64,000 bases of DNA from Mytilus californianus. Taxonomy: Eukaryota; Mollusca; Bivalvia; Mytilida; Mytilidae. The notes below the pieces were generated by a model. The model had not been told where the DNA came from. It saw only the letters and a list, made by a program, of their open reading frames with translations, and made no database searches. The stretch is from contig NW_026262679.1 of NCBI RefSeq assembly GCF_021869535.1, positions 43,384,426-43,448,425 on the forward strand, written 5' to 3'. Below are positions 43,001 to 58,000 of the stretch, in pieces (positions within the stretch are counted from its first letter, which is position 1; the number at the start of each line of letters is the position of its first letter). The translations under genes and the position numbers were made by a program.

Positions 43001-46000
43001 TTTTTAATGAATAAAACCCCATAACTCAGAAATGATAAATAAAAAATTTATAAAATTCTAAACAGAGCTTACATCAATAGATACAAACAATTCACCAAAG
43101 TTTCATAAGAACTGCTGAAAGCATTTTTGATTTTTTGTCCGAAAACTGGAAAATCCCCCTTTTTTTATGAATAAAACCCTAGGCCTGTAACTCAGAAACG
43201 TAAAATCTAAAATATATAAAAATCGAAAGGGAGCTATGTCAATAGATATAAATAATTCACCACAATTTCTTGCAAGTTGGTGAAAGCATTCTTGAGTTAT
43301 TGTTCACAAACTGGAAAACCCCCCCTTTTTTAATGAATAAATCCCCATAACTCCGAAACGCAAAATCTAAAATTAATAAAAAATGAAAGGGAGCTCACGT
43401 CAATAGATATAAACAATTCACCAAAGTTTTATGCAAATTGGTTAAAGCGTTTTTGAGTTAATGTCCGACATGTTGACGACGGACAGACAGACAGACTGCC
43501 AACGGTATACCATAATACGTCCCGTAAACGGGCGTATAATAAATGAGGAATGTGTTCATGGGACATATATGATGCCCCCACTTGCATATCATATTAAGTT
43601 ATAATGGGACATAACTAAAGAACAGAAAAAGTGACGCTACCAAAATTTGTATTTGATCTGAGTTTTGTAGTACTAAGTTTTGTGTATAAGTTACATAAAA
43701 TTTGGTTGAGGCAAACTTAAGTTAGAGAATGGAAACGAAAAATTCAGCAATTTTTCCGTTTGTAAAGGGGCATAACTCTAGAACGAGTAAAGTGACGCCA
43801 CCAAAATTCAAACTTGATCTGCATTTTGTGGTAATAAGCATTGTGTATAAGTTACATAACATTTGGTTGAGGCAAACTTAAGTTAGAGAATGGAAAGGAA
43901 AAATTCAGCAATTTTTCCATTTGTAAAGGGCATAACTCTAGAATGGTCAAAGTGATGCCACCAAAATTCAAACTTGATCTGTGTTTTGTGGTAATAAGCA
44001 TTGTGTATAAGTTTCATAACATTTGGTTGAGGCAAACTAAAGTTAGAGAACGGAAACCAACTATGGGACGTACGTATGGACATATGTACGGACGTACAGA
44101 CAGACAAGGGTAAAACTTAATGCCCCCTCCGGTACGGCGGGGGCATTAAAAGTTGATTGTCCACCATTTTAGAACTTGTCCAAGCTATTGCTGATATTAA
44201 CCTATAGTATAAGTTTTATAAAAATCTGTCAAGAATTGTACCCGTGAGAGCGCTAACTAGACCAGACGGACGAATGGACACCTGGTATTTCCATGTCCCC
44301 CACAACGTGTTACGCGGGGGACAATAAAAATAAACTGTTGACACAGAGATATGTCTGGCCTGTTTGCATAAAATTAAGAAATAGACAATCTGATGGACAG
44401 CAATATTTGTTATTAAATTCAGTTGCTGGACCATGATCTTGTGGGCAGGGCCTGAAATTGGTTGACAAACTGAGATGTAAAGACAATGATGTAACTTTAT
44501 ATAAAATATCATTGTCTATTGTAAGTAGTTCCTATCAATCTTAAGCAGAAAACTTAACATTGAAAATTGCTAATTAATTCAAAGTCACTGGACTATGTCC
44601 TTGGAGGCAGGGCCTCAAAATGGTTGTCAAACTGATATGAACTGATAGTAATGCAACTTCATACAAACTATCATTGATATATCACAAGTAGATCCTATTA
44701 AACTAACTTAAGCAGAAAACTTAACATTGAAAATGGCTAATTAATTCAGTCACTGGACCATGGCCTAGGGGGCAGGGCCTCAAAATAGTCATCAAACTGA
44801 TATGTACTGATAGCAATGCAACTGTATACAAAATATCAATGATCTATCACAAGTAGTTCCTATCAAACTAACTTAAGCAGAAAACTTAACAATTATTAAT
44901 TGTCATTGCAGCTGTCGCTGAAAAAGCAATCCCTATGTCTCGCTTTTCGCAACGAAAAGGCGAGACAAAAACCAAGGTCAGTATGATGCTTCTGCATACA
45001 AAATTTTGTCAATCTAAGTTCTACAGTGTAAAAGTTATGCACCAAACACAATTTGGACAATGTTTTACTATCATAGAGGTCAAAGGTCAAATTCAAGGTC
45101 AGAGTGACCCGACTTTGATATATGACACACTCTCATACCATGATGTATCAGCCTACCAAGTAAGGTCAACCTAAATTCCATGGTACACAATGTATTCACA
45201 GTACACAAATCAGAAAAAAGGTTTTACTATCATACGGGTCAAAGGTCAGTGACCTGGTATATGACACACTTCAACCCCATGATGCAACGGCATACCAAGT
45301 TTGGTTAACTTCAGTTATACGGTACAAAAGATATGAGCCTAACATGAATTGAACAAGGTTTTACTATCATAGTGGTAAAAAGTCAAAGTTAAGGTCAGTG
45401 TGACCTGACTTTTGTATATTACACAATCCAAGTCCATGATGCAACTGCATATAAAGTTTGGTTTACCAAAGTTTTACTGTACAAAAGTTATGCCAAGGAC
45501 ATGAAGCGTGACAGACAGACAGACAAATGGACATGATGATTCCTATATACCCCCCAAAACTTTGTTTGCAATGGGTATAACAATCATACTGAATATAAAA
45601 CCTTTTGGGAAAACAGTCTCAGAAAAATTAGCATTCACAAGGTGTCATCTTATAATAGGTCAATAAGTCAATGACTAATGAAACTAAACCTGTGAGTTAA
45701 CTATTAAAAGGATACCAACGTCCCACAATACTATTGTGGTTTTCCTTAAACTTGAATGACTTAGTCTTTAAAAATTTACAATAAAATGCTCCGCTGGGGC
45801 GCAGCTTGATACGACCACAGAGGTCGAACCCTGAACAGTTGGAGCAAGTATGGACACAACATTCAAGCTTGATACAGCACTGAATTTGGATTGTAATTAA
45901 ATATTTGACACAGCATAGGTTTCTGAAACAGAATGAAAGTGGTCTAAGAACTTTTAATTTACCTATTCATACATGTGATGGACTGTGAAACTCAGATCAG

Positions 46001-49000
46001 GAGATTGGGAAATTTTGGTCAGGAGATTAGGACTCAATCATAAATTTTGTCGTAAATGTAACCGTGTGCTGTAAAAATGGTCTTTTAAAGTGTGTTTTCT
46101 TCAACTTTCCATCCAATTTATTATGTTTATAGTACCCTTGTACTCATAAAGTTTCTCCATCTTTATATTCTACATGTTCAATCTAACACTGTTTTTTTTT
46201 TTCAGTATGTTCTTTAAATTTTTTACTTCATATTCTATAAAACAATCATTGCAACCAGAACATTTGTTTAACTATCTGCAAATAGTTTTCATTTGCATAC
46301 TCAGAAAATCATTCTAACTGTATAACAAGGGTCATAGTTATTATATAAATTTCAATTTAAGCCTTGAAAGGAAGTATAGAATCCTCAAATAATTTTCAAA
46401 TTATTATTTTTTTATTTGTCCTAAGACATTTAAAATCATTTAATTACCATCCTTTTATGATTATTTGTTCAATTTATATTTTATTTATATTCTTTTAAAA
46501 TTTCATTATTAAAAGGAAAGTAACTTAAAACAGGATAAAACAAGGGAAGTAACCCAATAAATACACAGTTTTTGTTACACAACGGCAGTTAGCCTGAGGT
46601 AAAAAAAACGTTGATTACCAGTATGTTTGACACCCAAGCTGACAAGTGAAGCCATATAATTATGCATGTTAATTGATTTACAGGTAAAATATAACTTCAG
46701 GTAATGTCAGTTACAAAAGATGCCTGAGATGATATGTTGGGCAGAAATTTTTCATACATGAAAAATTTCATACACGGTATTTTTTCCTCTTCAACGGGAG
46801 GTCGGGAGGAGACCCATGAAAACGGGATTATTGTACTCCAGTCGGGAGGTTCACATGTATGCTATTCAAACCATATCATTATTATTTGCTTTTATATATA
46901 AATCAGAAATAACCAATTTTAAATGGAAAATTTTAAAGAAAAAAAAGGAAAAAAAAATCCCCCCCCCCCAAATTTTTTGAACCCCTTATGATTCATCACC
47001 CCCAAACTAAATCCCAGCTTTCCCTTTGTGGTATGGTACATTGCAGTATAATTTCAGAGAGATCCATACACTTGAACACAAGTTATTGTCTGGAAACTAG
47101 AAAAATGCTTGTTTTTTGGCCCCTTTTTGGCCCCAAATTCCTAAACGCTTAAGGCAATTACCCCCAAACTCAAACCCAGCTTTCCCTTTGTGATATGGAA
47201 CCTTGCAGTACAATTTCATAAAGATCCATACACTTACACACAAGTTATTGTCCTGAAACTAGAAAAATGCTTGTTTTTTTGCCCTTTTATGGCCCCTAAT
47301 TACTAAAATTTTGAGGGAATTACCCCCAAAATCAATCCCAGCCTTCCCAATGTGGTATGGTACCTTGCAGTACAATTTCAGAGAGATCCATACACTTGAA
47401 CACAAGTTATTGTCTGGAAACTAGAAAAATGCTCATTTTTTTCCCCTTTTTGGCCCCTTATTCCTAAACTTTTTGAGCAATTACCCCCAAACTCAATTCC
47501 AGCTTTCCCTTTGTGATATGGAACCTTGTAGTACAATTTCATAAAGATCCATACACTTACAAACAAGTTATTGTCATGAAACTAGAAAAATGCTTGTTTT
47601 TGGCCCCTTTTTGGCCCCTAATTCCTAAAATTTGGAGGAAATTACCCCCAAAATCAATCCCAGTATTCCCTTTGTGATATGGAACCTTGTGATACAATGT
47701 CAGAGAGATCCATACACTTACACACAAGTTATTGTCATGAAACTAGAAAAATGCTTGTTTTTTGCCCCTTTTTGACCCCTAATTCCTAAAATTTGGAGGC
47801 AATTACCCCCAAAATCAATCCCAGCATTCCCTTTGTGATATGGAACCTTGTGGTACAATGTCAGAGAGATCCATTCACTTACACACAAGTTATGTCTGGA
47901 AGTTACAAAAATGCTTATTTTTGGCCCCTTTCTGGCCCCTAATTCCTTAACTGTTAGTACCATAACCCCCACCTTCCTTTTGTGGTATTGAACCTTATGG
48001 TAAAATTTCATTGAGATCCATTCGCTTAAACTAAAGTTAGAGTGCGAAAACTAATGTGTCTTCGGACGCCGACGACGTCATACCAATATACGACCACAAA
48101 ATTTTTTTTGCGGTCGTATAAAAAAGGACACAGAGTAGGGATAATATGTTATAAAACATGTCAGTACCAAAGCACTGATCCCTATTTACAAGGTATGAAA
48201 CTTCCAGGTCTACTACTTTCTGAAAAATAAAGCTTTATACAAATAGTTAACAACGCTGCTGGAATAGCATCCCTGTGTTTCATATTCTGTGAGAAAGCCG
48301 TAGTCAAGACAAATGAAGAGCTTGGCCATGAACGCATGATATGGCCATCGCTATTTTTCCATTACTTCTCAATGTCATATCAGAAATTTATAACTGCCCA
48401 TCCGTCAGCCCTCACCATAGTATAAGCCAGCTAAAAATCAGACAACAGACTGATAGTGTTGAGATGTCCCAATGGAATATGATAAAGCGAACATTATTAA
48501 TTCTTTAAGTTTTATAATGATTTGAATGCATGGAATAAAACTCTGAAACTACATGTGATAAATATTAATCAGGATGAATTCTTTATTTTTGAACATGCAG
48601 CTGGGAATATGAAACAGTTCAATCAATTATTTACTGCTTTTACATTTAAATACTTACAAAAGTACACAGGTCTGTGTATCTGCACTTTACATGGTCTTGT
48701 CTGTAATGTTAGGTCTGTAAATACCACTAAATTCATTTTCTGAAATAGATACCATTACATGAAATAAAAAGGTTGACAAATGAAAATGTATTTGAGCTGA
48801 TTGTAAGGTGTGGATTAGGTAAAAACAGAATGTTGTCATGGGACACAGATTCTACAACCTTTATAATGTAGACAGGAGTATCTTCAGAATGGGTTGTGAT
48901 TATTAAAGTTTCTTATGTTTAGACAAACAACTCTATATAACAAGATCTCTTAACAATAGTTTATTGGCGGTAATTTAGAAACTCCTCAGAGACGCTTTTA

Positions 49001-52000
49001 ATCTGACAAGAAATGTAGGCATAAGAGTCCTCACAATGCGGTTTACCATAAATGGTACATTGTCAAGGGGAATAACTACCATGATCAAAAGTTAAGATTG
49101 ATTTTGTAATTTTCTGAAACAAAACTGATAGACATTTGATATAATTTTTTTTTTAATATGACAAGGAATATAAGCAAGAGAGCACCAAGAAGAATGAATG
49201 CAGACATGACAGATGTACAGACGCCAAGTTTTTCTCTGTCCCCCTGCTCCACATTACAGTGGGGAAGAAGATTATTTGTAGATCTTACTTTGCTGAACAA
49301 TTTTGTCATTTACACTTTCTCTCTTTCTATAATAATATTAAAGATAATGCATAACCTAAAACTGTAAAATTTCCTAAAAATTAACTATTTCTGGACAGTA
49401 ACCCAACAAAAAGTTGTCCTATTGGTCTGAAGATTACTTGACAGGTAGATCTAAACCTGTTAAACACTTTCACCTATGTCAGTTTTGCTCTTACTGCTTT
49501 AGTGTTTGAGATGAAAGCCAAAAACTCCTTTTGACCCCTATGTTCTATTTTTAGAAACTCCCGCCATATATTTTAATGGATCAAATCCCCAAATACAATC
49601 TATAAATTAGATACCCTAAGGAACATTCAATTAAAGTTTTTAAGTATTTGGCAAAGTAGTTTCAGAGAAGAAGATTTTTGAAAAAGTAATTGGACTTGCA
49701 AGAAAATAACCAAAAATAGTAAAATCTAATAAAAATAAACTATTTCCACAGTAACACAACAATGGGTTGTCGAACTCGTCTGAAAATTTGATAGCAGATA
49801 GATCATGATCCATTTATCACTTTAACTTTTGCTCTAACTGCTGTAGTTTTTGAGATATAAGTAAAAAACTGCTTTTGTCCCCTATGTTCTATTTTTAGCC
49901 ATGGCGGCCATGTTTGTTGATGGATCAAAACTTCTGATACAATTTATAAACCAGTTACCCTAAGGAACATTCAGTAAAAATTTAGAAGTATAAGCCCAGT
50001 AGTTTCAGAGGAGAAGATTTTTAAATGTTAGCAAACATGATGAAAAAATTGTGTAAAATTGTCTTTAAAGGGCAATAACTCCTTAAGGGGTCAATTGACA
50101 ATTTTGGTCATATAAAAACTTTTTTGTAGGTCTTACTTTGCTGAACATTTTTGCTGTTTACAGTTTATCGTTATCTTCAATAATATTCAAGATAATAACC
50201 AAAAACTGCAAAATTTCCTTAAAATTACCAATTTAGTGGCAGCAACCCAACAATGGGTTGTTCGATTCGTCTGAAAATTTCAGGTCTGATAGATCTTGAC
50301 CTATTGAACATTTTTATTCCTGTCAGATTTGCTCTAAATGCTTAAGTTTTTGAGATATAAGCCAATAAAATGCTTCGCTGGGGCGCAGCTTGATACGACC
50401 GCAGAGGTCGAACCCTGAACAGTTGGGGCAAGTATGGACACAACATTCAAGCTTGATACAGCTCTGAATTTGGATTGTTATTAAATATTTGACACAGCAT
50501 AGGTTTCTGACACAGAAAGAATGTGGCCTAAGAACTTGAATTTTTTTAATTTACCTATTATGGTCCAATGTCCAAAATCAAAATACATGGTTAGATTCAG
50601 CATATCAAAGAACCCCATATATTCAATTTTTGTTCAAATCAAACAAAGTTTAATTTTGGACCCCAACTTGGACAAACTTGAAAAATGGGCCCATAATCAA
50701 AAATCTAAACACATGTTTCGATTCAGCATATCAAAGAACCCCAAGAATTCAATTTTTGCTAAAATCAAACTAAGTTTAATTTTGGACCCTTTGGACCTTA
50801 ATGTAGACCAATTTAAAAAACGGGACTTAAAATTAAAAATCTAAATACACGGTTAGATATGGAATATCAAAGAACCCCAATAATTCAATTTTTGATGAAA
50901 TCAAACAAAGTTTAATTTTGGACCCTTTTGACCTCAATATGAACCAATTTGATAGCGGGGCCCACAAATAAAAATTCTAAATTCAGGGTTAGATTCAGCA
51001 TATCAAAGAACCCCATATATTCAATTTTTGTTGAAATCAAAAAAAGTTTAATTTTGGACCCCAACTTGGACCAACTTGAAAACTGGGCCCATAATCAAAA
51101 ATCTAAACACATGTTTAGATTCAGCATATCAAAGAACCCCAAGAATTCAATTTTTCTTAAAATCAAACTAAGTTTAATTTTGGACCCTTTGGACCTCAAT
51201 GAAGACCAATTTAAAAAACGGGACCCAAATTAAAAATCTAAAAACACGGTTAGATTTGGCATATCAAAGAACCCCAATAATTCAATTTTCGATGAAATCA
51301 AACAAAGTTTAATTTTGGACCCTTTTGACCTCAATATGAACCAATTTGATAGCGGGGCCTACAAATAAAAAATCTAAATACATGGTTAGATTCAGCATAT
51401 CAAAGAACCTCATATATTCAATTTTTGTTGAAATCAAACAAAGTTTAATTTTGGACCCCAATTTGGACCAACTTGAAAACTGGGCCCATAATCAAAAATC
51501 TAAATACATGTTTAGATTCAGCATATCAAAGAACCCCATATATTCAATTTTTGTTGAAATCAAACAAAGTTTAAATACTGGACCCTATCTTGGACCAACT
51601 TGAAAACTGGGCCCATAATCAAAAAACATGTTTAGATTCAGCAAATCAAAGAACCCCAAGAATTCAATTTTTGTTAAATCAAACTAAGTTTAATTTTGGA
51701 CCCTTTGGACCTTAATGTAGACCAATTTAAAAAACAGGACCCAAAATTAAAAACCTAAATACACGGTTAGATTTGGAATATCAAAGTACCCCAATAATTC
51801 AATTTTAGATGAAATCAAACAAAGTTTAATTTTGGACCCTTTTGACCTCAATATGAACCAATTAGATAACGGGGTCCACAAATAAAAAATCTAAATACAT
51901 GGTTAGATTCAGCATATCAAAGAACCCCATATATTCAATTTTTGTTGAAATCAAACAAAGTTTAATTTTGGACCCCAATTTGGACCAACTTGAAAACTGG

Positions 52001-55000
52001 GCCAAAAATCAAAAATCTAAATACATGTTTAGATTCAGCATATCAAAGAACCTCATATATTCAATTTTTACTAAAATCAAACAAAGTTTAATTTTGGACC
52101 CTTTGGACATTAATGTAGACCAATTTGAAAACTGGACCCAAAATTAAAAATCTAAATACACTGTTAGATTCGGCATAACAAATAAATAAATGTGATCAAA
52201 GATTTTACAAATCTAATGCGCCATACTGTGCAATTAAAGATTACTTCTTGAAATTTTTCAATATTTGAAATTTGAAAAAAAAATAATATTTGAAGAATAA
52301 TTCTTTTTGATTTCTGAAATCTGAAATGAGAAAAAATTGGACCCCCACAATTTCTTTTTATCCCCCCCCCCCCTTTTTCCCCCAAAAAAATTCTTTCCCT
52401 CAAGATATGGTCATAATCTCAATTCAAATTTCCAATGGAGTTGGCAACCATAATTACCCATTTAAATTTACCATAGTGCTAACTTAATCTATTTTATAAT
52501 AGAATTAATAAAAATATAGTGTCAAATCTTTCATATGGATTTTTTTGTAAAAAAAAAAGATGAAAACATTTGCAGATATTTTTACTGGTCTTCCTTTATA
52601 AATATGCATTTCTTTAAACATAATTTAAAAGCAGTGTAAGGGAAGTAACCAAAACGTTGTATTTGGATTACCTCCCTTACACTGTTTTAGATTATCTTTA
52701 TTGTTCATTAACCATTACTTTATATATAATTTAAAAGCAGTGTAAGGGAGATAATTTCAATGATGTATTTGATTTATCTCCCTTACACTGCTTTAAATTA
52801 TGTTTTGTACTAAAGTATTTGTCCATTAACCAGGACAACCTTGTTTTTCCCCCTTTTTTGCCCCTAATTCCTAAACGGTTTGAGCCATAACCCCCCAAAG
52901 CAAATCCTAACCATCCCTTTGTGGTATGGAAACTTGTAGTATAATTTCAGAGAGATCCATACACCGTTCCACAGTTATTGTCTGGAAACTAGAAAATGCT
53001 CATTTTTGGCCCCTTTTTGGCCCCTAATTCCTTAACTGTTGGTACCATAACCCCCAAAATCAATCCCAACCTTCCTTTTGTGGTATTTAACCTTTTAGTC
53101 AAATTTCAAAAAGATCCATTCACTTAAACTAAAGTTAGAGTGCGAAAACCAATATGTATTCGGACGACGACGCCGGACGACGACGACGCCGGACGACGAC
53201 GACGACGACGCCAACGTCATACCAATATACGACCACAAAATTTTTTTGCGGTCGTATAAAAACTGCATTTGACCCTTATGTTCTATTTTTAGCCATGGCG
53301 GCTATGTTTGTTGATGGATCAAAACTTCGGATACAATTTACAACCTAGATACACTAAGGAACATTCAGTTGAAGTTTGAAGGTATTTGGCCCAGTAGTTT
53401 CACGGGAGAAGATTCTTGAAATAGTTTACGACAACGACGGATGCCAAATGATGGCATAAGCTCACATGGGGCCAGGGCCTCAGTGAGCTAAAATTACACA
53501 GAAAGATGAACTGATTGTTCATAACCCGTAAGTTTAGTACTTTTATTACTTATAGAATAACTAATCCAAGAATTCAATCATAGAAAAATATTCAACGAGT
53601 GACTGAACAACACATTAATTCACGACTAATTATCAATGTTGTTCGGTCACTCATTGAATATTTTCAATATTTTAATTCTGTGATTAAATATTCTTTATGT
53701 TACATTGACCATGGACTTTTTAATTGAAATAAAGTAGAAAATGTAAGTAACTTTTTTTTTGCCTACGCATTCTCAATTGTTTTTAATTGCATCGTCATCA
53801 ACAATTCTTGCAACACATATTGTTGAAAGACATCAGAGGAGTGAAACTTTCAGATTTATTTTACATGTGAAATTATTGGTTTTTATTTCACTGGGATTTC
53901 AGGAATTTATTGCAACCAATGTAATAATTACTGTTCTTATCTTGAAATTTATTTCAAGTACATTTACAGCATAACCTTTCTTGCCTATATCAACCTCTTT
54001 AGTTTGAACTAGACATCATTGAGATGAGAGCCATCTCTGTGGGCCCCGCTGACCTTGAACTTTGACCTAGGAAGTTGTACAAACATTATGACACACCCTC
54101 TGGTGTTGGTTAATAAACATGTCAAGTATAAAGTATGAAAATGTAACGGTTCTCTAGATATAGAGAGGACACAATTTGTTACGGACGGACGGCCAGACTT
54201 ATCACTATAGGGCGACACGCCATTAAGCGGGGGCCCTATTAAAACAATCGTAACTTACCCTGAAGGCCTGAATAGCATCCACGCTGTCTGACTCATAACT
54301 TCTGTAGTTGTAACTGTACATATCGCCTACAAAAGAGATTATGATTCTGATTTCTATGTGCATGATGCAATATAACTTTTATTAGGTATGCTCTAGACCA
54401 AAAAGAACTGTTAACCTGTCTCATGATAACTTTGCCGGAGGGAGTTGCGACCTCAGTTTTAATACAAAAATGTAATTTATGAGCAGGAAATTTACAGAGA
54501 AAAAAAATTATAATTAATTCAAATCATGTCAATACCAAAAGGGTCTTATTTATGAACTGGAAATTTACCGAGAAAAAAATTATAATTAATTTAAATCATG
54601 TCAATACCAAAGGGGTCTTGGATAGATAATTAAAGGGGCATTAGCTACGAGATTTACAAAAAAATAAAATACGATTTTGTTTTGTTCAATCATTAATGAA
54701 AGTGATATAGTGATTTACTAATTTAATTCTAGCAGCCAATTTAGTTCAATTTTGTCAAAATAAGATAAATAACATCGCTGTTGAATTATTCACTTGCAAG
54801 TGAATAATTCAACCTCTTCAAATCCGTATTCATGTGACCTTTTATTTAACCCCTAAGCTGGAGATGGGTTACGCATGTATTCAGCTATCAAAAGGAAAAG
54901 AATGTTAACATTGAAAGTGAAACAAGGATGAATCATTTGGTTGACTGATTCGATCCACGAAAAAAATCATTCTAACACAGGTAAAAACGATGATAAACAT

Positions 55001-58000
55001 ACTTTTTAACCTACAATATGAAATCAAACAGACATAGGACAATCCAATTGCACAAGGTCACTATCTTTTTATACTTATATTTATGTTTATATAGGGTTTT
55101 ATGACCGTCTGCAGTCTTCATAGGTCATCTCGATGGTTAATTAGATGACGTCTAGACAAAAATACACACAAAATTTTGATACATATTATTGAGTCTATGC
55201 ATTGTTAATTGCTAATTTTAGACTTTTTGTAATTTTTATATGCGTTTTAGTATGTTATAAATAAAATATGAGAATTTGAGTCAAATCGGGTAACAAGAAT
55301 TTAACAGCTAATGTCCCTTTAATATAATATATGATTTGGTATTTTTATTCTCATATTTTACCAAAAATTTAGTTACAAGACAACTTTTACTGACATATCT
55401 GCATCATAGTATCATGCTAATTTTATTTAATAAAACAAAAACCAGACATGTGATTTTTCTGGCGGGAGTCAAAATCTCCAGATTTTTAAGCCCTCTTCCA
55501 TCCCTCCCGTTAATAATTCAAATCTTAAGTTTTTTTCAAAATTTCAACCCCAAAATATTTGTCAGACTCTATTTTTTATTAGCATCAATGTCAACATTAA
55601 CTAGATATCATTGAGATGGGAGCCATCTCTGTGGGCCCCGCTGTGAATAATGTGTGGTAAAAAATTTGTATCTTTATCATTGGACATGGGGTTGTCAAAT
55701 GAAACCAGTTTTTTACTTTGACCTTTGACCTAGGAAGTTGTACATAAATTATTACACGCCCTCTGGTGTTGGTTTATATACATATCAAGTATAAACTTTG
55801 AAATCATAACGGTTCTCAAGATATAGAGCGGACACGATCTTAACCATAGGACATGGGGTTGTCAACTAAAACCAAAGTTTTTGACCTTGACCTTTGACCT
55901 AGGAAGTTGTACATACATTATGACACACCCTCTGGTGTTGGTTAATATACATATCAAGTATAAACTTTGAAATCATAACGGTTCTCAAGATATAGAGCGG
56001 ACACGATCTTTACCATAGGACATGGGGTTGTCAACTAAAACCAAAGTTTTTGACCTTGACCTTTGACCTAGGAAGTTGAACATACATTATGACACACCCT
56101 CTGGTGTTGGTTAATATACATGTCAAGTATAAACTTTGAAATCATAACGGTTCTCTAGATATAGAGCGGACACGATTTGTTACAGACAGACAGACTGATC
56201 ACTATATAATTACGTTTTTGTGTCACTGATGAAGGTAATTTTTACCTGTAAATCAAAGAACTGTATAATTATATGGCTTCACTTGACAGCTTGGGTGTCA
56301 AACATACTATTAATGAACGATTTTTACCTCAGGCTAACTGCCGTTATGTAATAAAAGCTTTGTGTATTTGAAAATACTTAAAAGAAATTTCGGGTTACTT
56401 CCCTTGTTTTATCATGTTTTAAGTTACCCTCCTTAAAATAATGTAAAATGATAAAAGAATATGAATAAAGTACAAAGTGAACAAGGAATCATATTTAATG
56501 ATTTTAAATGTCTTAAGACAAATAAGAAAATGTTATTTTGAAAATTATTTGCGAGATCTATACTGCTTTTCAATGCTTAAATTTAAATTTATAAGAAATG
56601 TAATGGTAGTCAAGGCTGTTAAACTGGTTTGCGCTAACCCAGTTTTAATTAGCATGGGGCGTTTGTCTTCCTGTGAACAACGTTTCAGTGTACTAGCACT
56701 ATAAAGTCCTGCAACTACGGTAGGCTAGCACAAAGCAGTCAAAATTATACATACAATCTTTGGTTTTTTATTTATTTTATTTTACTTTATTTATTTATCT
56801 GTTTTTGTACAAACAAAATCTTTTACTAATTATTTTTGCAAAATTCAAATACACATATTTAAGCCTATTTCGGTTTATACAAAATATTTGGCAACTAAAA
56901 TCACATACACAATTTGACATATCAAATTTACTTGGCAGCTGGTGTACCAGGACAACGTTGCTGCCACTGACTGCCATTTGCTTGCCCTAGCTTTTCCTCC
57001 TGTTCCTACTTTTATAGGTGGCTTCATTTTTTTTTTTTTTTATTTTCTTTAATTTTTTTTTTAAATTTTCATTTTTATATTCTTTTATTTTATTTAAGTT
57101 CTACTTTATTTTCATTCTTTATTTTTTATTCATCAATTTATTTATTTATAAGTTATTTTATCTTTCAAATTTTTGCTCATTTTTACTTTTTATTCATATT
57201 ACAGTGAAGGGTCTAACTTAAATAAGTTATTAGAGAAAAATAACATACATTTGTTATTGAGGGCTAAAAAATCAAAAATCTGTGATAACATATGTATTTT
57301 ACATGTTTCAAAAGGGCATTATACATCCTTTATTTTGTTAAATTGTGTACTAGTTCTATTGATATTATAATTGTCTTTATGTATATTAAACATTAGAAAG
57401 ATATAACAGCCCATAGTTTGCCAATCATGCATAACACACCCATATTATTACAGAAAAAGATATGCCTGTAATAACTAAAGGGTGTTATTACAGCTCCTCT
57501 ACATCTCATCAAAGCCTTTTCTCCTACATATATAACAATGTATTTTAATTTATTGTAATAAATAATGATAAGGGCATGTAATGAGGTTCTGCGCAAGCTT
57601 CCTAGTCATTCCCAAGTGTCTCATGTAATAAGTTAAATGCCTGTAATAACTAAGCCTTATTATTACAGCTAAGTTATCACTTAAAAGCCTTGTCTCATTG
57701 CTTTACCATGGTTAATCAAAAATGTATTAATTGAATTGGAAAATTAGTTTTCAAGGTTATGTATTAAGTTACTGCGCAAGTTTCAAGAATTCCCAAGTGC
57801 CCACTGAAAATAAAAAATTTTATGGTACATTTAACTGATAACAAACATATGTTACTACAGATTAAGAGAAAGTATCCGTAATAACACATGTATGTTATTT
57901 TTCTCTAATAACTTATTCAAGTTACACCCTTGACTGTATTAGGTATTTTATATTTGTCACTCTAAATTATATCAATAACCTTATGGTAAAAATAAAAAAA

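Larger units (their letters stand above)
42205..44330 (+). repeat. Family N element, split by families I and D
   Basis: Left GTCCCCCGCGTTACAC and right GTGTTACGCGGGGGACAATA are inverse over 16 bases. The body ('ccaccatta.agaacttgtcc', 'aagttttataaaaatct') is present once on each side of the two insertions. Confidence 0.7.
45781..48124 (+). repeat. Family A element with an inserted TIR element
   Basis: Left ATAAAATGCTCCGCTGGGGC then GATACGACC; right GACGACGTCATACCAATATA, then a hairpin ending GCGGTCGTATAAAA. The body has about eight 'tccatacacttacacacaag' units. A foreign segment splits it at 45969-46860. Confidence 0.78.

Noticed and set aside
53154..53220. Arg/Thr-rich frame over the GACGAC repeat
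   Set aside because: Microsatellite-like part of family A; not coding.
57018..57221. Hydrophobic Phe-rich reading frame
   Set aside because: Low-complexity T-rich DNA; no domain, splice or start evidence.
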